Shown in pieces: positions 14,902-18,434 of a DNA stretch of 18,434 nucleotides; within the stretch, counting starts at the first letter, position 1, and every line of letters begins with the position of its first letter. Both the position numbers and the translations under genes were made by a program. The DNA is from Desulfovibrionaceae bacterium. Lineage in GTDB: Bacteria; Desulfobacterota; Desulfovibrionia; Desulfovibrionales; Desulfovibrionaceae. The stretch spans positions 1 through 18,434 of the forward strand of contig WRHY01000011.1 of the NCBI GenBank assembly GCA_009783025.1, given 5' to 3'. A model generated the notes under the pieces. That model saw only the letters and a program-made list of their open reading frames with translations. It was not told the origin of the DNA and did not search any database.

Positions 14902-16154
14902 AGAAGCAACTGCCGTATGCGCCGCGTCCGGACGGCTTTCACGCGCGCCTTGGCGATTACGCGCCTGTGGGCCGGAATCTCGGCGCGGCCGCGCGGGAGG
15001 AGGTGCGCCGGGCTCTGCAAAAGCCTCGTCTGAACGAGCGGGATTTCGCGCTGTTGCTGTCCCCGGCCGCGGGCGAGGAACTGGAGCGTATGGCGCAGAG
15101 AGCCAGCGCGGAAACCCTGCGCCATTTCGGCAAGGCCCGACAGCTTTTCGCGCCCTTGTATCTGGCGAATTATTGCACCAACCGTTGCGTTTACTGCGGC
15201 TTTCATGCCGGTCAGGCCATTGAGCGCCGGGCGCTTTCGCCCGAAGCCATTGAAGAGGAGGCCAAGGCTCTGGCCGCCACCGGCCTGCGCCGGGTGCTGG
15301 CCCTGACCGGAGATGCGCCAAGGCGCACCGGCGCGGCCTATATTGCCGAGGGCGTGGCCGTTCTGGCCCGGCACTTTCCTTCCGTGGGCATAGAGGTGCA
15401 GGCCCTGACCGGCGCGGAATACGCCCTGGTCGCCCGCGCCGGGGCGGACAGCATGACCATGTTTCAGGAAACCTACGACCCGGAACTCTATGCCCGGCTC
15501 CACCTGGCCGGACCCAAACGCGATTTCGCCTTCCGCCTGGACGCCCCGCACCGGGCCGCGGAAGCCGGAATGCGCGGCATTACCCTGGGCGCTCTGCTCG
15601 GCCTCGGCGACTGGCGCTTCGACATCTTTATGCTCGGCATGCACGGACAATGGCTGCAACGGCTTTTTCCCCAGTTGGAACTGGCCTTTTCCCTGCCGCG
15701 CATCCGGCCGCGTTCCGAAGAGGAGACCAGGAATGACGTGGGCAAGGATAAAGGGCAGAGCATCTTTGAACCGCGGATCGTCACTGACCGCGAATTCGTG
15801 CAGGCCCTGACCGCTTTGCGCTGCTTCATGCCCCATGCCGGAATCACCCTGTCCACGCGGGAGCGGGCCTTTTTGCGGGACAAACTGCTGAATATCGGCG
15901 TTACCAAGCTGTCGGCCGGGGTGTGTACCGCTGTCGGCGGTTATAGCGACAGGACGGAGAGGACCGCCACGGACGCGGTACAGTTTGTTATTGATGATGA
16001 GCGCAGCGTTCCCCATATGGTGGCGGATCTGGAGCGTCTCGGGTTTCAGCCCGTGTTCGCGGACTGGCTTTTGCCCGAGGACGGCGGCATGCCGTTGGCT
16101 GAGGCCCTGCGCCGCTCTCTGGGCGGCGTGGCCGCTACACAGGGAACCGCATAG
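14898..16154 (+). CDS. thiH: 2-iminoacetate synthase ThiH (tyrosine lyase)
   Basis: A 418-residue radical SAM enzyme that cleaves tyrosine to dehydroglycine (2-iminoacetate) and p-cresol for ThiG. The 4Fe-4S motif CTNRCVYC gives C93, C97 and C100. The C-terminal part matches the BATS-type region of ThiH/BioB-like enzymes ([12 protein letters not shown]...). This is the oxygen-sensitive alternative to glycine oxidase ThiO, as expected in a strict anaerobe. Length is somewhat above the E. coli enzyme (377). The start overlaps the thiG stop, with GGAG (14886-14889) at 8 nt. The protein normally works in a complex with ThiG. Confidence 0.97.
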   Translation: MKKQLPYAPRPDGFHARLGDYAPVGRNLGAAAREEVRRALQKPRLNERDFALLLSPAAGEELERMAQRASAETLRHFGKARQLFAPLYLANYCTNRCVYCGFHAGQAIERRALSPEAIEEEAKALAATGLRRVLALTGDAPRRTGAAYIAEGVAVLARHFPSVGIEVQALTGAEYALVARAGADSMTMFQETYDPELYARLHLAGPKRDFAFRLDAPHRAAEAGMRGITLGALLGLGDWRFDIFMLGMHGQWLQRLFPQLELAFSLPRIRPRSEEETRNDVGKDKGQSIFEPRIVTDREFVQALTALRCFMPHAGITLSTRERAFLRDKLLNIGVTKLSAGVCTAVGGYSDRTERTATDAVQFVIDDERSVPHMVADLERLGFQPVFADWLLPEDGGMPLAEALRRSLGGVAATQGTA

Positions 16155-16156
16155 CC

Positions 16157-16768
16157 GTGTCCGTGCTGTCGCAGGGACTGCAACGCTACTGGAAGCCGGA
16201 GGCCCTGGCCGCTTTGGCTTCGGTCAAAGTCGGCATCGCGGGAGCAGGGGGCCTGGGTTCCAATGTGGCCATGCTGCTGGCGCGATCCGGCCTGCGCCGT
16301 CTGCTGGTGGTGGACCATGATAGTGTGGAGCCTTCCAATCTGAACCGGCAATGCTACTGGCCGGAAGACGTGGGCAAACCCAAGGTGGAGGCCCTGCGCG
16401 CCCGGCTGCTCGCGCTCGAGCCGGAACTCGCGCTGGATGTTTCACGTGAGCAAATCACGGCCGCTTCGGCCGGTGTCTTGTTCCGGGACTGCGCCATAGT
16501 TGTCGAAGCCCTGGACGAGGCCGGGATTAAAGCAGCCCTGTGTTCCGCCCTGCTGGCGGAAGGAACGTATGTTGTGGCCGCTTCCGGCATCGGCGGCTGC
16601 GGCATGGCCCCCATGCAGGTGCGTCGCATGGGAGAGTCCTTTGTCTGCGTGGGGGATTTTGTTTCCGCCGTGAACGAGGATACGCCCCCCCTCGGCCCCA
16701 GGGTGGTGCAGGCGGCCGCGTTGCAGGCGGATGCGGTGTTAAGCAGGATTTTACAGAGCCAACAATAA
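16157..16768 (+). CDS. thiF: ThiS adenylyltransferase ThiF, short family-2 form
   Basis: A 203-residue E1-like enzyme that activates the ThiS C-terminus with ATP. The nucleotide-binding loop GAGGLGS (29-35), VVDHDSVEPSNLNRQ (51-65) and the downstream lysines K74/K76 are present. The Cys pairs that bind structural zinc in MoeB and E. coli ThiF (about 250 residues) are missing. This matches the shorter thiF-family-2 proteins of anaerobes and clostridia. GTG start two bases after the thiH stop, with no strong ribosome binding site, so translation is probably coupled. A second in-frame GTG lies at 16163. thiE follows at 10 bp. Confidence 0.92.
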   Translation: MSVLSQGLQRYWKPEALAALASVKVGIAGAGGLGSNVAMLLARSGLRRLLVVDHDSVEPSNLNRQCYWPEDVGKPKVEALRARLLALEPELALDVSREQITAASAGVLFRDCAIVVEALDEAGIKAALCSALLAEGTYVVAASGIGGCGMAPMQVRRMGESFVCVGDFVSAVNEDTPPLGPRVVQAAALQADAVLSRILQSQQ

Positions 16769-16778
16769 GGAATCAGCC

Positions 16779-17414
16779 ATGTATATCCCTTTTCCGGAAA
16801 CCGACATTTATTGCCTTACGGATTCCCGGCAAAGCCTGGGGCGCAGCACTGTTGATGTGGTGCGGCACATGCTGGAAGCGGACATCAAAGTCATCCAGTA
16901 CCGCGAAAAAGATAAAGACGCCGCTGTGATGCTTGAAGAGTGCCGGGCCATCCGCGAGTTGACCCGCAAGGCTGGCTGCTGCTTCATTGTCAATGATCAT
17001 GTGGATATCGCCCTGCTGTGCGAGGCGGACGGCGTGCATGTGGGGCAGGACGACCTGCCCCTGGCCGATGTGCGCAAGCTGATAGGCAGGCAGCGCATTG
17101 TCGGCGTGTCCACACACCGCTGGTCCGAGGCCGAGAGCGCCATCAGGGGCGGTGCGGATTACATCGGCGTGGGGCCGATTTTTGCCACAGCCACCAAAAC
17201 GACCACCCCGCCCGTGGGCTTCGCCTACCTGGAAGAGGCGGCGGCAAAAGCGACTGTTCCCACCGTGACCATAGGCGGCATCAACGAAAAGACGCTGCCG
17301 GAAGTCCTCCGGCGCGGCGCGCTTTGCTGCGGCATTGTTTCGGCCATTACCCTGGCCCCGGATATTCCGGCCAAAATACGGGAACTGCGCGCCATTATAC
17401 GAGAGGCTCGATAA
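16779..17414 (+). CDS. thiE: Thiamine-phosphate synthase ThiE
   Basis: A 211-residue TIM-barrel enzyme of normal length that joins HMP-pyrophosphate and thiazole phosphate into thiamine phosphate. Family motifs appear in order: IQYREKDKD (about 38-46), FIVNDHVDIAL, DGVHVGQDDLP, VGVSTH, GVGPIFATATKT, and TIGGIN near residue 165. ATG with AAGGA (16767-16771) 7 nt upstream, overlapping the thiF stop. Its TAA shares one base with the thiD ATG (TAATG), a typical coupled junction. Confidence 0.97.
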   Translation: MYIPFPETDIYCLTDSRQSLGRSTVDVVRHMLEADIKVIQYREKDKDAAVMLEECRAIRELTRKAGCCFIVNDHVDIALLCEADGVHVGQDDLPLADVRKLIGRQRIVGVSTHRWSEAESAIRGGADYIGVGPIFATATKTTTPPVGFAYLEEAAAKATVPTVTIGGINEKTLPEVLRRGALCCGIVSAITLAPDIPAKIRELRAIIREAR

Positions 17415-18247
17415 TGAACAGTAATAATAATCACGCCGCGCCGCAGCATCCGGTAGTGGTCAGCATCGCGGGCACGGATTCCGGCGGTGGAGCGGGCATT
17501 CAGGCCGACTGCAAGACCATGACCGCCCTGGGTGCCTTTGCCGCTTCGGTCATTGCGGCCCTGACGGCCCAAAACGGAGCCGGTGTGCTGGGCATCCACG
17601 AGGTGCCCGTGGATTTCGTGCTCCTGCAACTGCGAGCCGTGCGGGAAGGCTTTCCGGTTAAGGCGGCCAAGACCGGCATGCTGGCGTCAGCGCCGATCAT
17701 CAATGCCCTGGCCGATGCTCTGCAAGAGCGGGACTTTCCCCTGGTGGTGGACCCGGTGTGCGTGAGCCAGAGCGGTTACCGGTTGTTGCGCGAGGATGCG
17801 GAAGACGCCATGCGCACGCGCATGCTTCCCGTGGCCGACCTGCTGACGCCCAATAAACCGGAAGCGGAACTGCTCGCCGGAATGAGCATCAACAGTCCCG
17901 AAGATGTGGCCAAGGCAGCGGAGCGGCTGTATTCTCTGGGAGCGAAAGGCGTGCTGATCAAGGGCGGGCATTTTGAACCCCAGTCCGGTCAGGACATGAT
18001 TGACTGGCTCTGCATTCCCGGCAAGGACTGCGAACCCCTGACCCATCCCAGAGTGGCGACAAACAATAACCACGGCACCGGGTGCACGCTGTCCTCGGCC
18101 ATAGCGACTTATCTGGCTTTCGGCCTGCCCTTGAAAGAAGCGGTGCAGAGCGCCCAGGCCTATTTGAACCGGGCTCTGGCCACAAGCTTCAATCCCGGTA
18201 TAGGGGCCGGGCCGCCTAACTTTATGGCAGGGGCTGTTTCCAAATAG
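17414..18247 (+). CDS. thiD: Hydroxymethylpyrimidine/phosphomethylpyrimidine kinase ThiD
   Basis: A 277-residue ribokinase-fold kinase that phosphorylates HMP twice to HMP-pyrophosphate, the ThiE substrate. Motifs: SIAGTDSGGGAGIQAD near the N-terminus (HMP/phosphate binding), AAKTGML, VVDPVCVSQSG, LTPNKPEAELL, and the ATP/anion-hole motif HGTGCTLSSAIA with its conserved Cys. The start is the ATG at 17414 with GAGAGG (17401-17406) 7 nt upstream. The reading frame stays open far upstream, but that part lies antisense-like within thiE in another frame and is not coding. Last gene of the operon. thiC and thiM are not present here. Confidence 0.96.
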   Translation: MNSNNNHAAPQHPVVVSIAGTDSGGGAGIQADCKTMTALGAFAASVIAALTAQNGAGVLGIHEVPVDFVLLQLRAVREGFPVKAAKTGMLASAPIINALADALQERDFPLVVDPVCVSQSGYRLLREDAEDAMRTRMLPVADLLTPNKPEAELLAGMSINSPEDVAKAAERLYSLGAKGVLIKGGHFEPQSGQDMIDWLCIPGKDCEPLTHPRVATNNNHGTGCTLSSAIATYLAFGLPLKEAVQSAQAYLNRALATSFNPGIGAGPPNFMAGAVSK

Positions 18248-18287
18248 TTCTTTTGTCCAATAGCTGCGTCACCCGGCCCTTTTTTTT
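18204..18287 (+). terminator. Possible thiamine-operon terminator using the 3' end of thiD
   Basis: A run of eight T (18280-18287) directly follows CCCGGCCC (18272-18279). Its exact complement GGGCCGGG (18204-18211) lies 60 nt upstream, inside the last codons of thiD. The large loop makes this unusual. No better local stem precedes the T-run. Confidence 0.4.
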
Positions 18288-18292
18288 GACTC

Positions 18293-18425
18293 GGCACCTC
18301 CTGTGCCTCGGCCTTCGGCTCCCGCCCTGCGGGCGGTTCCCAATTTTGCTATCCTGCAAAATTGTCCGGTCGAGTACCATAAGAGTACACAGATTCGCCA
18401 CATCCTGTGGCTCACCCCTTCGGGG
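18293..18425. repeat. Cluster of short palindromes at the window edge
   Basis: Consecutive perfect hairpins: 18293-18297/18303-18307, 18322-18327/18331-18336, 18341-18349/18356-18364 (CAATTTTGC), 18397-18402/18406-18411, and 18415-18418/18422-18425. Most have 3-nt loops such as TTC, TCC or TGC. No reading frame or RNA gene is recognisable. The cluster may continue past the window. It resembles the palindrome clusters at 17-99 and 4561-4618 in style, not in sequence. Confidence 0.6.
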
Positions 18426-18434
18426 CGGGGTCGC

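Noticed and set aside
17018..17413. 132-codon N-terminal extension of ThiD
   Set aside because: It overlaps thiE in another frame, has no homology to ThiD, and a proper ribosome binding site with ATG at 17414 gives the usual protein length.

Overview
The window looks like chromosomal DNA from a Desulfovibrio-type anaerobic sulfate reducer (Desulfovibrionaceae). This is inferred from the moderately high GC content, the gene families, an oxygen-independent ThiH thiamine route, an ADP-forming acetyl-CoA synthetase beside a Pta-N-like protein, a flagellin behind a sigma-54 promoter, and dispersed palindromic elements between genes. No rRNA, tRNA, CRISPR array or complete insertion sequence is visible. 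No gap between genes exceeds 300 bases.

Left part, minus strand (1-7941). A palindrome cluster at the window edge precedes a large radical SAM / DUF2344 fusion protein (113-2761) and a 110-residue unknown protein (2772-3104), which form a likely two-gene operon. A 127-bp element with perfect 17-bp inverted termini (3194-3320) separates these from an MFS transporter (3334-4653). The first 60 or so codons of the transporter are built from the same kinds of repeats. Next comes a two-gene acetate/CoA module: an ADP-forming acyl-CoA synthetase (5785-7941) and, 10 bp downstream, a Pta N-terminal-like protein (4716-5774).

Middle (7935-13542). The RNase III gene diverges from the synthetase so tightly that the annotated 5' ends overlap. 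RNase III ends in a strong intrinsic terminator facing the flagellin gene, which has a textbook -24/-12 promoter. On the plus strand follow an unrecognised 883-residue protein with a CCHC zinc knuckle, a helical repeat region and two C-terminal membrane spans, then a DHH-family phosphoesterase.

Right part (13577-18434). A complete thiamine operon thiS-thiG-thiH-thiF-thiE-thiD lies behind a TPP riboswitch. The riboswitch terminator can form an alternative pairing with the aptamer. ThiF adenylates ThiS, ThiH supplies dehydroglycine from tyrosine, ThiG builds the thiazole, ThiD phosphorylates the pyrimidine, and ThiE joins the two. thiC, needed for pyrimidine synthesis, is not in the window. The window ends in another palindrome cluster.

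The most unusual items are the zinc-knuckle membrane protein, the mobile-looking palindromic element together with its partial copy inside the MFS reading frame, the overlapping divergent synthetase/rnc start, and the direct-repeat switch in the TPP leader.
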